Below, piece by piece: positions 7,709-16,345 of a stretch of DNA of 64,000 nt (positions are counted from its first letter, which is position 1; every line of letters starts with the position of its first letter). This stretch comes from a virus. The stretch is taken from positions 1 to 64,000 of the IMG/VR virus record IMGVR_UViG_3300025151_000020. The stretch is one strand, 5' to 3'. Position numbers and translations under genes: made by a program. A model generated the notes under the pieces. The model had not been told where the DNA came from. It did no database searches and worked only from the letters and a program-made list of their open reading frames with translations.

Positions 7709-7828
7709 ATGGCAGGGGGGGAAGCGACTCCCATAGCGTATGTTTGGCTACGTGCGTTCATTGGCTTCCCTCCCACCATTTTATCAATGATTGAATCAAT
7801 CGAGAGTCATGCCCTTCAAATGTCCTGA
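7709..7828 (+). CDS. possible small protein (39 aa)
   Basis: MAGGEATPIAYVWLRAFIGF followed by PPTILSMIESIESHALQMS. Its middle is moderately hydrophobic. No Shine-Dalgarno-like site is obvious, and it overlaps the well-supported next gene by 20 nt. Region 7656-7808 holds no better candidate. Treat as doubtful. Confidence 0.2.
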   Translation: MAGGEATPIAYVWLRAFIGFPPTILSMIESIESHALQMS

Positions 7829-7949
7829 TTGCAAAGCCGAGTTAAACAGTAGAAACACATTTTCAGTAATCAGAGAAGGACTCAGATGTGGATCATGTTA
7901 TCTAGCCTGGAAGCGGGCTGAGAGAGCAAAGCGTGAGCGAACTGTTTAA
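7809..7949 (+). CDS. small zinc-ribbon protein (46 aa)
   Basis: MPFKCPDCKAELNSRNTFSV, then CGSC, then a strongly basic helix (YLAWKRAERAKRERTV). One zinc ribbon with CPDC and CGSC about 20 residues apart plus a basic tail suggests DNA or RNA binding. Missed by length-based gene finding but with clear motif support. Confidence 0.6.
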   Translation: MPFKCPDCKAELNSRNTFSVIREGLRCGSCYLAWKRAERAKRERTV

Positions 7950-7997
7950 TAACCCCTATCACCACCCATAGACCCCCAATGAGGCAACGGTGATATT

Positions 7998-9026
7998 ATG
8001 AGCAAAAAAAATGTACAAGAGCAGATTGAGAAAGCACGAGAACAAGGAGTTAGTTTTCCTCCACACATGGGGTATGTCCTCAAGGCGTTGGGTGAATCAC
8101 TAATCAATGACTTCCAGGGAGAACATGGAGTCTTCATGGACAAGGAGTCAAGAAAGGCTAGAGGCAATGAGCCATTGTCAGCAGTTGGTGAAGGCGATAT
8201 CAAGATCGAGTGTCTTGGTGGCACACTTACAATTGGCAGAGAAAGAGATGACCGCCCTATGTGGTCTGTTCCTGTTGGTCAATCTGACAAGGTGACTACT
8301 GCTACTATACCCTGGCAGAAGATTACAGGATATCTGTATCAGACAATCATATCATGCGTAGGTGTTGATTACGCTCAAGACCTCATCATGCCACTCATCA
8401 ACGAGTGGATAGACATGGGCATGGAAACGACTGATGATGGCAAAGTCAAGATCAATCAAGACAAACTACCAGAAGTCACCAACCCAATTGAGGTTGCAAT
8501 ATTCAATGAATCGCTCAAGAGGCAATTCACATCAAAGAGCAGAGGCACATCATCTCTCAATCTATCTCTTGAATTAGGTGTTGCAGATGTACCTGTCACG
8601 CCTCCTTCTCGTGAAGATATGGTGGAGGCAGAATTGCATACAAGGCGTATGCAAGCTGCTCAGAACATCATAGGAGTATCCAATTCCCCGCCCACACAAA
8701 TGTCGGCTACCGTTGTTGAGTGCATCCCAAAATCCTCTGCAACAAGTTTCACCGTACCTATGAAATCGGACACGGGGATATCGGAGGTGGCTTCTGGTAG
8801 CCAAGCCACTTCCACCTTACTAGATGACAGAGCCAATCTGTCAAGGATGATCACAAAGACATTGGGCAATGACAAGAGAACCATCGGTTTCCTCAAGAAG
8901 CATATGCCAATGGATGAGAAGGCATGGAGAGCCAGGCTTGAGGCTATGATAGAAACAGGAGAAGTCCTCAAGGAGGGCGAGCGAAGATCGTGCCGATACT
9001 TCCTACCAGAGGGAGTGATTGCTTGA
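7998..9026 (+). CDS. hypothetical protein, possible C-terminal winged helix (342 aa)
   Basis: Not recognised. Residues 1-70 are helical and charged. Residues 70-100 form strands (GDIKIECLGGTLTIGRERDD), followed by helices (ITGYLYQTIISCVGVDYAQDLIMPLINEWIDMGM). Residues 190-265 are Ser/Thr/Pro-rich and probably disordered. The last 70 residues (LSRMITKTLGNDKRTIGFLKKHMPMDEKAWRARLEAMIETGEVLKEG) resemble a winged helix. The ATG at 7998 is preceded by GGTGATATT. A multidomain regulator or replication accessory protein is possible. Its stop overlaps the next TTG start. Confidence 0.6.
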   Translation: MSKKNVQEQIEKAREQGVSFPPHMGYVLKALGESLINDFQGEHGVFMDKESRKARGNEPLSAVGEGDIKIECLGGTLTIGRERDDRPMWSVPVGQSDKVTTATIPWQKITGYLYQTIISCVGVDYAQDLIMPLINEWIDMGMETTDDGKVKINQDKLPEVTNPIEVAIFNESLKRQFTSKSRGTSSLNLSLELGVADVPVTPPSREDMVEAELHTRRMQAAQNIIGVSNSPPTQMSATVVECIPKSSATSFTVPMKSDTGISEVASGSQATSTLLDDRANLSRMITKTLGNDKRTIGFLKKHMPMDEKAWRARLEAMIETGEVLKEGERRSCRYFLPEGVIA

Positions 9027-9115
9027 GTGATCGCTTTATCCCATACTGTCAGGGTTGTGGCTATCTTCTATGGCCTGGAGAGAATGATTGCACCTGTGAT
9101 GACGAGGTGGCTTAA
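9023..9115 (+). CDS. tiny zinc-ribbon protein (30 aa)
   Basis: Starts at TTG overlapping the previous stop (TTGA) and reads LSDRFIPYCQGCGYLLWPGE then NDCTCDDEVA. CQGC and CTC give a minimal three- or four-Cys metal site. Very short, but in phase with its neighbours and followed at once by the next TTG start. Confidence 0.4.
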   Translation: MSDRFIPYCQGCGYLLWPGENDCTCDDEVA

Positions 9116-9367
9116 TTGCCTGGCCCAATCACTACTACATTCACACGCAGACCAAAGACAAAGAGGGCTAAGTTGGTATGGGCAGGAGCTCAACACGCCA
9201 TAGGAAAGCCCCCACATTCAATCAAGATGATTCCTAACAAGAGATTCGGTGGTGTTAGAACCACTCGTTGGATCATAAGCAGGTACGAGCAAGACCTCAA
9301 TCCGATAGTGGTTGATGCACCTGCAAAGAAGGCGTATGATTTATTGCTCGATATGGTGGTCGCCTGA
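9116..9367 (+). CDS. basic hypothetical protein (83 aa)
   Basis: TTG start directly after the stop of the previous gene. The N-terminal 50 residues are very basic (TTTFTRRPKTKRAKLVW, IKMIPNKRFGGVRTTRW). A short helix (APAKKAYDLLLDMVVA) ends it. Charge suggests nucleic-acid contact. No family recognised. Confidence 0.5.
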   Translation: MPGPITTTFTRRPKTKRAKLVWAGAQHAIGKPPHSIKMIPNKRFGGVRTTRWIISRYEQDLNPIVVDAPAKKAYDLLLDMVVA

Positions 9368-9369
9368 TC

Positions 9370-9681
9370 ATGAAGGAGATAGACGATACCAAGTGGTTGA
9401 TTCGTATCCTGCTTCCAGGAGGACAGGCTACTAACCTAACTACTGACTTGTTCTTAGTTGAGCGAAGATCCAATTATGTATTCCCTATGTCATTTGAAGT
9501 GGATAGAGGCACTACATTTAGGAGATGGCACATCAATGAGGATGACATACCTTTGAAGTATGTCAAGACCCCGTATGAGGAATCTTTGGAACAATGGTGC
9601 GAGGATGTGATACCAGATGGATTATCCTGGTCATGTCATGCGGGCAATACTTGGAGAAAACCCGAAATAGACTTCTTTTGA
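9370..9681 (+). CDS. hypothetical protein (103 aa)
   Basis: An alpha/beta protein with strands IRILLPGGQATNLTTDLFLVE and YVFPMSFEVDRGTTFRRWHIN and a helix YEESLEQWCEDVIPDGLSW. Four Trp residues and a C-terminal SCHAGNTWRKPEIDFF. Not recognised. Two nt after the preceding gene; it is the last gene before a 41-nt gap holding a promoter-like element. Confidence 0.5.
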   Translation: MKEIDDTKWLIRILLPGGQATNLTTDLFLVERRSNYVFPMSFEVDRGTTFRRWHINEDDIPLKYVKTPYEESLEQWCEDVIPDGLSWSCHAGNTWRKPEIDFF

Positions 9682-9682
9682 G

Positions 9683-9697
9683 TAATGTGTTCATAAT
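9683..9697 (+). promoter_or_regulatory. left-arm promoter element TAATGTGTTCATAAT
   Basis: In the only true intergenic gap of this part of the arm (9682-9722). The core TTCATAAT (9690-9697) ends exactly 25 nt before the ATG at 9723. This is the clearest case, since no coding sequence overlaps it. Confidence 0.6.
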
Positions 9698-9722
9698 CTA
9701 AACCGCAATCGGATAGAGCAGT

Positions 9723-10040
9723 ATGACTGACTACAAGCAGAAAGCATATGCTCGTGAGAGGGCATTTAGATTACTCTCACATCCCTGGTTTGAGATGATT
9801 GCTGAGATCAGGGCAGAAAGAAGTGCTTTGCTCAATGCACCGGAATATCAAGAGATGGCGGGCGTTGAGAAAGCAGAGAGATTGAACATCATGGATTCCA
9901 GGCTAAAGATAGCCCAGGATTGGGTGCATCACTACGAGGCTGAAAGGATCGCTACCGCAGGTATCCGTATGAGGAAATGGCTAAGAGAAGCCATGACATT
10001 ATCAGATGCAGAGCTAGGTCTAACAGGAGAGGGAATGTGA
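9723..10040 (+). CDS. helical hypothetical protein (105 aa)
   Basis: First gene after a promoter-like element, with its ATG where a leaderless start is expected. It is almost all helix and charged (YKQKAYARERAFRLLSHPWF, AERLNIMDSRLKIAQDW, RIATAGIRMRKWLREAM), so probably a coiled-coil dimer. Unknown function. The stop overlaps the next ATG (TGATG). Confidence 0.55.
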   Translation: MTDYKQKAYARERAFRLLSHPWFEMIAEIRAERSALLNAPEYQEMAGVEKAERLNIMDSRLKIAQDWVHHYEAERIATAGIRMRKWLREAMTLSDAELGLTGEGM

Positions 10041-10564
10041 TGATTAACGAAGAAGAAGTTGAATGGGCTTTACGCCTTTGGAACAGTTTAGTTGTGGGAG
10101 ATGAGAAAGACCCAATAAAATCTGGAGGAACATGGCAGTTAGAAGGTGTGGGCAAATATGTTAGAACCGCATTAAAGGAATTGACTTTGATTGAGATTCA
10201 CCTGGATCGGCATACTCCGAGTGAGGAATCGAGGAGTTTGTTTGACGAGCATGACTACATCGCAACTCTTGGTAGAGAGATAGGATGGAGTGTCAAGACT
10301 CAAGTTAGCAAGGCATACAATTACGAGGGAGAGTTCAGCATACCAGAAGATCGAATAGGTGATGTCATGGCTTGTCAATCAAGATGTGGTGCTATTGCTA
10401 GAGTTGAGCCTTTGGATCATGGAGTTGTCTATTACAAGTTAGAAGACGGACAATGCCCTGTTTGTGGAGAGCCTGGTTTTGTTGATGATGATTGGTTGGG
10501 GCTTCATGTTGTTATTGACGATAGAGGTGCGACTCTGAAAAGACTTAGACAGGAGGAGGAGTGA
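10040..10564 (+). CDS. zinc-ribbon hypothetical protein (174 aa)
   Basis: Start chosen at 10040 (TGATG overlap) over the in-frame 9977. The first 75 residues are helical and acidic. The C-terminal third has CQSRCGAIARVEPLDHGVVY and CPVCGEPGF: two Cys pairs about 30 residues apart, as in zinc ribbons of the TFIIS/rubredoxin-like class. The gene at 11020 has the same type of C-terminal ribbon. A transcription or adaptor role is possible but unproven. Confidence 0.6.
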   Translation: MINEEEVEWALRLWNSLVVGDEKDPIKSGGTWQLEGVGKYVRTALKELTLIEIHLDRHTPSEESRSLFDEHDYIATLGREIGWSVKTQVSKAYNYEGEFSIPEDRIGDVMACQSRCGAIARVEPLDHGVVYYKLEDGQCPVCGEPGFVDDDWLGLHVVIDDRGATLKRLRQEEE

Positions 10565-10566
10565 TC

Positions 10567-10716
10567 ATGAAGAAAGGAGAAAGAGCAAGGTATCGTATGA
10601 AGTACAAAGCAAGAGCAAGAGCATTGCCTCCGCATGAAATGAGAGCCAAAGCACTAGCAGAGAATAAAGCTGCAAAGGCGTTGGCAGAGGCATTGGCCAG
10701 GCAAGAAGAGGAGTGA
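10567..10716 (+). CDS. small basic Ala/Lys/Arg-rich helical protein (49 aa)
   Basis: MKKGERARYRMKYKARARAL followed by a helix built of Ala, Lys and Glu (ALAENKAAKALAEALARQEEE). It is strongly basic at the N-terminus and acidic at the end, so a single amphipathic helix. Could bind nucleic acid. Two nt after the previous gene, which ends in a GAGGAGGAG tract that would serve as a ribosome-binding site. Confidence 0.5.
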   Translation: MKKGERARYRMKYKARARALPPHEMRAKALAENKAAKALAEALARQEEE

Positions 10717-10723
10717 ATCGATA

Positions 10724-11020
10724 GTGCCACGCACACATGACTACAACAACAAAGTGCATGATGAAATAGAAACATCATGTCATCTTGGTGAATGCCTTCA
10801 TGTAGTCACTTCAAATGCTTTTGATAGCAGAGTCTTGAATCTGAGAATGTTTCGTGTTCAGCCGTCTAAGACGGGTCATACAGGATATACTAAGATTGGA
10901 TTCTTTCTTTCCAGGGATGAAGCACGACAACTCAGAGATTCATTGTCAGAAGTTGTTGAGGATGAGAATGCCTGGGATACAGACATTAGAGATACACTCA
11001 TTGACATGGAGGATGTTTGA
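10724..11020 (+). CDS. hypothetical protein (98 aa), weak resemblance to PC4-like fold
   Basis: GTG start; no in-frame ATG is available. The middle reads strand-strand-strand-helix: SRVLNLRMFRVQPS, GYTKIGFFLSRDEARQLRDSL, then an acidic tail. The order of strands followed by 'LSRDEARQLRDSL' recalls PC4/YdbC-like ssDNA-binding proteins, but the match is only general. The stop overlaps the next ATG (TGATG). Confidence 0.45.
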   Translation: MPRTHDYNNKVHDEIETSCHLGECLHVVTSNAFDSRVLNLRMFRVQPSKTGHTGYTKIGFFLSRDEARQLRDSLSEVVEDENAWDTDIRDTLIDMEDV

Positions 11021-11580
11021 TGCCAAGATGGGAAACTTATGATGACTTCATGTACGAATACATGACTTTGGCACACGATATCTGTAAGAGATGTATCATT
11101 ACCGATCCAATAGCAATTGGCAATTTTGCTTTTGATTTGTGGAATCATGCAAAGGAGTTTGCATCTCGATCTCACACTACTCTCTTGTTTGATTGCGTTT
11201 ATATCGTTGGAAATGCCACAGGAAATAAGGTTTCGATTCCTTTACTCCAAAGCATTTCTTCGGATTTACTAGACGGAAGGAGAATCAAGGCAATGGCATC
11301 TTACGAGAAAACCGATAAGTGGTTTCTCACACCAAAAGGAAAGCAAGCAATCATGGAAATCTTATCAGGAGATGAGGATTTGTTCAATGATGTTGCGAGT
11401 GCATGGATTGATGGCAAGACTGTAAATATGTCTGGAGAACAAAGCGATTATTGGTGTGAGCCATGTGGTGTTAGAAGCATAAGTGGGCAAGAGCGTTTAG
11501 ACCTCATCAATGAAACGACTAAACCCATACTGATGTGTCCAGGTTGTAAGAAATGGGAATGGGATGAACGGAGTGTTTGA
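11020..11580 (+). CDS. zinc-ribbon hypothetical protein (186 aa)
   Basis: ATG at 11020 overlaps the previous stop. Mostly helical for 140 residues, with a possible winged-helix-like segment (KTDKWFLTPKGKQAIMEIL). It ends in a zinc ribbon with CEPCGVRSI and CPGCKKWEW, 33 residues apart. Helices plus a terminal ribbon could be a transcription-factor-like arrangement. I do not recognise the family. Its stop overlaps the TTG start of the ligase-like gene. Confidence 0.55.
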   Translation: MPRWETYDDFMYEYMTLAHDICKRCIITDPIAIGNFAFDLWNHAKEFASRSHTTLLFDCVYIVGNATGNKVSIPLLQSISSDLLDGRRIKAMASYEKTDKWFLTPKGKQAIMEILSGDEDLFNDVASAWIDGKTVNMSGEQSDYWCEPCGVRSISGQERLDLINETTKPILMCPGCKKWEWDERSV

Positions 11581-13025
11581 CTTTGCTATCATACCGATCA
11601 CTTGCAGAATCTTGGCGAGTCATGGCCACATACAAGTTAAGGAATCGTGGCGAGATAGTTGCTAACAATCTTAGAGCTGCACCAGGAGATGCTTGGTCTG
11701 TAATATCATTCTTCTACCCTATGAGTTATCACAATGACAGGTTGAGCGATGAAGACTTGAGGGAGATTTACTTCTTGCTTACAGGTGCATTTCCAGAGGA
11801 GATAGAAAAGAATGCAGATCCCATTCAACAACTCACTATGCTTTCTGAAACACCGAGCACAACAGGGTCTGCAAAGAGCGTATCTGATCGCATATCAAAG
11901 ATATTAGAGGCAGATGATAATGAAGTGAGGTCTTGGTTGATTAGACCCTTGTTTGAAAGAATTAACAGTCGTGATCTTCATCCTTTCTTCATGAGGCTAA
12001 GTGTCCGTTCAGCTCCTGTTAGAAGGAGAGATGTCATTTCGGCATTGGCTTTGGCTTACGAGCAACCCTATCATCATGTTAGGACATCTGTGAATCTATT
12101 AGGTTTGAGAAACACATTGAATGATTTATCTCTTCATTCCTTTGATTACACGAAGGTTAGACCTATTCTTGGTGAATCAATGGTCATACCCACACCAACC
12201 CTGGTTGAGTCCTCTAATGTTGTTGCATTTACCAAGTGCCTTCTTGAAACAGTTGAAGGTGCGTGGGTGACTATTCATCGTATGCAGAACAAGACAATTG
12301 GATTCACCGCTTCTGGTAATGAATTGCCCGATGATGATGATTGGATACATAATTGGGCTAACATAATCAATCTCCAGGAAGGAATATATCTCTGTGATTA
12401 TGCAGAGATGCGAGATAACCCTTTGTTGTTGGTAGATTGGCTAAACCCAGATGATCCGAAAATGACTCTTGCAAAACGCAGAGATAGATTCAATGGCATA
12501 TCTGAATGGGCAATCAAACCCATGATTGCTTTAGACAGACCATATGATAGTGAGAAATACCAAGATACAGGGTTGCCTTTCTTGATCAGGAATGCTAGAG
12601 GCATATTGACATATCAGAACACCGTTGAAGAAGTGGTCCTGTTGAATCCTGTGTCTAAGCATAGGATACTTCGAGTATTGTCTGGGCGTGTTCATCAGAA
12701 TCTAAGTCAGAGCGATACATTGTTTGTACTTTGGAAGTTGGGTGTTCGTGATGGATATGATTACTTCCCAATAGTTGAGATGCCTTCTGGTGAATTAGAA
12801 GATATTGATTTCAAACAATACTGTTCGCCCTGGAAATGGTTGCCAGGAGAAGCAATAAAAATAGAGAATCCTTTGTTCGTAAAGGTGGATATCATGACTT
12901 CTGGTTGGGGGGAAGTTGGAGCATATGTCAATGGCAGAATTGTGGGCATAGATGGTAGTGCGGGGATCGCAGACACAATGGGTGTGGAGGAGATAGGCTA
13001 TGTCGGGGATTCTCAATCAGGATGA
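11577..13025 (+). CDS. divergent ATP-dependent DNA ligase-like protein, catalytic lysine motif not found
   Basis: A 482-residue protein with the plan of an archaeal DNA ligase. The helical N-terminal domain ends in ALALAYEQPYHHVRTSVN and LLG. A central part has VRPILGESM (compare 'RPMLA'), GAWVTIHRMQNKTIGFTASG (compare the GxRxQIHK...LFSR segment), and MTLAKRRDRFNG. A C-terminal OB-like part includes YDYFPIVEMPSG. In true ligases the segment before 'GxRxQIH' is KxDG with the adenylated Lys. Here it reads ETVEGAWV, with no Lys. Either the enzyme is inactive and structural, or my alignment is off. TTG start by TTGA overlap; the ATG at 11622 is an alternative. Confidence 0.45.
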   Translation: MTLLSYRSLAESWRVMATYKLRNRGEIVANNLRAAPGDAWSVISFFYPMSYHNDRLSDEDLREIYFLLTGAFPEEIEKNADPIQQLTMLSETPSTTGSAKSVSDRISKILEADDNEVRSWLIRPLFERINSRDLHPFFMRLSVRSAPVRRRDVISALALAYEQPYHHVRTSVNLLGLRNTLNDLSLHSFDYTKVRPILGESMVIPTPTLVESSNVVAFTKCLLETVEGAWVTIHRMQNKTIGFTASGNELPDDDDWIHNWANIINLQEGIYLCDYAEMRDNPLLLVDWLNPDDPKMTLAKRRDRFNGISEWAIKPMIALDRPYDSEKYQDTGLPFLIRNARGILTYQNTVEEVVLLNPVSKHRILRVLSGRVHQNLSQSDTLFVLWKLGVRDGYDYFPIVEMPSGELEDIDFKQYCSPWKWLPGEAIKIENPLFVKVDIMTSGWGEVGAYVNGRIVGIDGSAGIADTMGVEEIGYVGDSQSG

Positions 13026-13419
13026 TAGAGATATCATAATCTTAGCCTCATTGATTAGGGGCAAGATTCGTTGTGAGAGAACACGGGAAAGAAAATGTGG
13101 TTATCTCATTAGGGCGGAGTTGGGAATACCAACTATGAAGGATGGAGCTAGTCGTGCATTGGAAAGTCATGGATTACCTGTTAGGCTAACATACACGGAC
13201 ACCATTGAGATCACAAAAATACTGAACATGATAAATGGCCTGGAAGACCTATCAAAAACTACTGATGATTTGTTTCTAGTCAAAAAACTCAATGGAGTGT
13301 TGAAACAACCACGAACTCACAAAGAGGTTCTATCTGCCCTTGAGTTGATTCAAGAGTATGAGAGTGTTCATAACCCAAACCACACTCCCACAAAGCCCAA
13401 AAGAATGGAGAGTGAATGA
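13000..13419 (+). CDS. hypothetical protein (139 aa)
   Basis: Overlaps the ligase-like gene by 26 nt. Mostly helical with a basic first half (SLIRGKIRCERTRERKCGYL) and helices LSKTTDDLFLVKKLNGVLKQ and TRTHKE-like EVLSALELIQEYES. No family recognised. A promoter-like element lies within its last 60 nt, so the end of the gene may be shaped by it. Confidence 0.5.
   Translation: MSGILNQDDRDIIILASLIRGKIRCERTRERKCGYLIRAELGIPTMKDGASRALESHGLPVRLTYTDTIEITKILNMINGLEDLSKTTDDLFLVKKLNGVLKQPRTHKEVLSALELIQEYESVHNPNHTPTKPKRMESE
13360..13374 (+). promoter_or_regulatory. left-arm promoter element GAGAGTGTTCATAAC
   Basis: Matches the arm consensus at 14 of 15 bases; core TTCATAAC at 13367-13374. The next long gene starts at 13423, 48 nt on, so this copy would give an mRNA with a leader of about 20 nt containing GGAGAGTGA. 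It precedes the recombination/methylation/primase operon. Confidence 0.5.
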
Positions 13420-13422
13420 AAT

Positions 13423-14754
13423 ATGGCAGATGCATTGAAGAGATTGGAAGATGAAATGGGGTGGACACCTCAAGAAACGGTAGAGAAACTACATGAGTGG
13501 TGGAAGGAGGTGAATCCAGAAGAGTTCGCCCGCTATGATGGTGACTTCTCAAAGATAGAAGATGAGAGCGAAACAGAATGGATACTTTCAGGCTTTGAAT
13601 CCACATGGAGGAGAAGAGGCACGGCAAGCGGACCAGGTGACAGATATGTTGGATTCGTTATCGGATACAACGGGCAACAGGATCTAATGGGAAGGCAGAG
13701 AGAGAAGGCAATTGAAGCAATTCAATTTCATGGCATTGATTCAGTATTGAAGAATGGAATACAACCATACCAGGATGATCGAGTAGTGAGAATTGGCCGT
13801 GCAGGATATGTAGAAGGTGCATGGAGAGTCTTTGACGCAACTGATCGTGAGATATACACAGATGAGGGTGATGAGTCTGAATTACCAAAGTGGGCTATTG
13901 CAGTACCTGGTCAGAAATACTTCCTTGCAATCATGGGAGGGGCTAAAGGACCAAAGACGGCATACTCTTACAAGAAGAATTGGCTAGTCGTGGCTAACAA
14001 AGAATCTGATTTCTTTAGCAAAGGTCCATCAGCACCTATGACTCTTGAATGCTCATGGGATGCGGCAGACCTTGACCTAAGAATGAATGAGCCAATTTCT
14101 TTTACGGCAGAAGAAGGTACTGCATTCTATGATGAGTCAGTAAAGATTCTGAAAGCGGGTGGTGGTCTTAATCCAACATATGGTTTAGAGCAATTCTCTG
14201 ATGAGCAGAAGCCTCTGTTTGAGCAACTAACAATTGATCAAGTATTGGCACAGTTTGCAAACTTCCAACCTGATCTATCATTGATTCAAGAATACCATGA
14301 AGACAACAAGACCACACTTGCAAGTGGCCGTGATGTCGGACCGATATTCGCCATGAGAGGTGTAGTGGATTACATGGATTATGATGGAAAGGACAACATC
14401 AAGTTCGGCTTATCCGCAGAAGGAGGAGCTCAGCACAAGTTGGCAATATACAGTCAAAGTCTTAGAAATGAGAATCCAGATGCATCGGTGTGGATATCCG
14501 TATCAAGGACACTCATTGAGAAGCACCATGCCTTCCAGGTAAAGAAGAATGGAGAGTGGTATGATTTCGTAAAGCCAACTCAAGTATTCATTGTAGTAAG
14601 GTCAAGGACATGGCAGAACAACGATGGCGATACTAACTATGACTACGATGCATTGAATGTAGTCGCACCATACCCCAACAGATCATCAATAGCACAAACA
14701 ACAACAGAAGATGCAAACGATATGGGGAGTCTAGGCAATTTCAGAGGTGATTAG
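13423..14754 (+). CDS. putative ssDNA-binding (RPA-like) protein
   Basis: A 443-residue protein placed directly before a Sak4/RecA-like ATPase and a RecB-like nuclease, where viruses often keep their ssDNA-binding protein. It starts with a helical segment (ALKRLEDEMGWTPQETVEKL). It continues as beta-rich blocks that could be OB folds: DRYVGFVIGYNGQQDLMG, and near residue 305 GPIFAMRGVVDYMDYDGKDN followed by FGLSAEGG. The C-terminal 40 residues are acidic and disordered, as is usual for proteins that recruit partners. The fold assignment is inferred from layout and context, not from a clear signature. Confidence 0.4.
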   Translation: MADALKRLEDEMGWTPQETVEKLHEWWKEVNPEEFARYDGDFSKIEDESETEWILSGFESTWRRRGTASGPGDRYVGFVIGYNGQQDLMGRQREKAIEAIQFHGIDSVLKNGIQPYQDDRVVRIGRAGYVEGAWRVFDATDREIYTDEGDESELPKWAIAVPGQKYFLAIMGGAKGPKTAYSYKKNWLVVANKESDFFSKGPSAPMTLECSWDAADLDLRMNEPISFTAEEGTAFYDESVKILKAGGGLNPTYGLEQFSDEQKPLFEQLTIDQVLAQFANFQPDLSLIQEYHEDNKTTLASGRDVGPIFAMRGVVDYMDYDGKDNIKFGLSAEGGAQHKLAIYSQSLRNENPDASVWISVSRTLIEKHHAFQVKKNGEWYDFVKPTQVFIVVRSRTWQNNDGDTNYDYDALNVVAPYPNRSSIAQTTTEDANDMGSLGNFRGD

Positions 14755-14756
14755 GG

Positions 14757-14966
14757 TTGGATGAGGTAGTTATAGGCACATTCCTTGACTACGTTGCCTG
14801 GCTCAGACGAGATGGATCTGTTGAGCAATTACAAGTACCTCAACAAATAGCAATGTTTGGACACTTGCAGGTGGATTATTCCAATCTTCATGTAGTAGCT
14901 GCATTATTGACTCAATGCGAATTGAATCGAGCAGAGCAGACTCCTTTGATACAGGTGGTGGAGTGA
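14757..14966 (+). CDS. small hypothetical protein (69 aa)
   Basis: TTG start 2 nt after the previous stop; the ATG nearby is out of frame. Mostly helix with strands: VIGTFLDYVAWLRRDGSVEQ and HLQVDYSNLHVVAALLTQCE. No motif. The stop overlaps the next ATG (TGATG), putting it inside the recombination operon; possibly an accessory to the ATPase. Confidence 0.45.
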   Translation: MDEVVIGTFLDYVAWLRRDGSVEQLQVPQQIAMFGHLQVDYSNLHVVAALLTQCELNRAEQTPLIQVVE

Positions 14967-16345
14967 TGTCGGATGGATCAGGATTTGAGTGGTTCAAGAA
15001 GGTGGATACCAACACAGGACTAGCGGATGGACAAGCACCTCCTCCAAAGAAGGAGAAGCCACCTCCCAAGAAGAAGAACATCTGGGGAGAGGAAGTGGAT
15101 GAACCCGATTTTGATACCACAGGTATGTCTGCTCAAGAGATTGAAGAAAGGATGTATCCAGAGATCGTGGAGGATAGGAATCCTCCACCCCCATTGGACA
15201 AGGGGGCATCATTACCCTGGCAAACTAAAGATGAGCCAAAGGAAGAACCCATAGTGACTGACAATTGGCCTCAGAATGACCCTAGTGAAGAACCGCTACC
15301 AATAATGAAGCAAGCACCTCAAGCACCCCCTCAACCTTCTGCCGTTCCTAATAAGAAGGTGGCAGAGCCTGTTGCTCGTAGCAACAATCCCTATTGGGAG
15401 TTGGTTGATCATGAAAGAGCAGGTGGTGATGCATTCCTATCTGGTTTGGATAATTTCGTACTCTGTGGTATAGCAGGTCCTCCTGGATGCGGTAAGACAG
15501 GCATGGTTCTTGATTCGCTTACGGATGAGGAAATAGCCAATGGTGCAGAGATATGGCACATTGACTTTGACAGAGGTGGCAAGACCTCCAAACACGCTCA
15601 TCACAGAGGAAAGACCAATATTTTGACATTCGATCCCTGGGTTTTCAAGAGAGAATCAGGCAATAGAGTGCCAACAGATTACGAAGCGTCTTATCTCAAG
15701 ACGATGGATCTATTGAGCCTAGCCATAGAGCAGATGCACAGTCAGACTGAGTATTACAGGCAACATGGAAAGATGCCCGAAAGATATCTCAAGACATTGT
15801 TGTTTGATGGTTCTGATAAGTGGGAAAGCATTTGCAGGACACTCATGAAGGTACAAGACCTCGGTTTAGGTGCTGATGGCATAGGAGCTGCAAAGAAGCG
15901 TGTGACGCATTTTAGTTGGCACGTTAGAAAGACTCGCTACACCTCTGCATCAGAGTGTTGGCAGGGTTTGATGACAGGCGGAGTTCATGTCTATACTATT
16001 GCACACATGAAATCCACATATGATGGTGAAGGCAACATCGTTGAGGGTCAGGAGATACCAGGATGGCTCAAGGATAGCGATGGCGATCTTCAACAAGTCG
16101 TACTCATGGAATTGATTGAGGAGAGAGATGAGTTGGGCAGAAGGACAGGAGTCATAGATTCATATGCAGTTCTAACAAAGAACAGAACATCACTTGACCT
16201 TCCAGGCAGACACCAAGTCTTTCACAGAGCACCACCAGAATTAGGTGGTTCAACATGGTATGGTTGGCCTAGCCTCAAGTATGGAAAGTTTGAAACAGAT
16301 CAGGGGCAGGGTTTGAATGGTACTCAAACTGAGATTTCCTCGTAA
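14966..16345 (+). CDS. Sak4/RecA-like recombination ATPase
   Basis: A 459-residue protein with a long disordered, Pro/Glu/Lys-rich N-terminus (about 1-140). Then a RecA-fold ATPase: Walker A GPPGCGKTG (171-179), DFDRGGKTS (200-208), and Walker B LKTLLFDGSD (275-284). Phage single-strand annealing ATPases of the Sak4 group, related to RadA/Rad51, have this plan. They work with an ssDNA-binding protein, which fits the gene at 13423. The nuclease behind it overlaps by 29 nt. The disordered arm may tether partners. Start at 14966 by TGATG overlap rather than the in-frame 14915. Confidence 0.65.
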   Translation: MSDGSGFEWFKKVDTNTGLADGQAPPPKKEKPPPKKKNIWGEEVDEPDFDTTGMSAQEIEERMYPEIVEDRNPPPPLDKGASLPWQTKDEPKEEPIVTDNWPQNDPSEEPLPIMKQAPQAPPQPSAVPNKKVAEPVARSNNPYWELVDHERAGGDAFLSGLDNFVLCGIAGPPGCGKTGMVLDSLTDEEIANGAEIWHIDFDRGGKTSKHAHHRGKTNILTFDPWVFKRESGNRVPTDYEASYLKTMDLLSLAIEQMHSQTEYYRQHGKMPERYLKTLLFDGSDKWESICRTLMKVQDLGLGADGIGAAKKRVTHFSWHVRKTRYTSASECWQGLMTGGVHVYTIAHMKSTYDGEGNIVEGQEIPGWLKDSDGDLQQVVLMELIEERDELGRRTGVIDSYAVLTKNRTSLDLPGRHQVFHRAPPELGGSTWYGWPSLKYGKFETDQGQGLNGTQTEISS

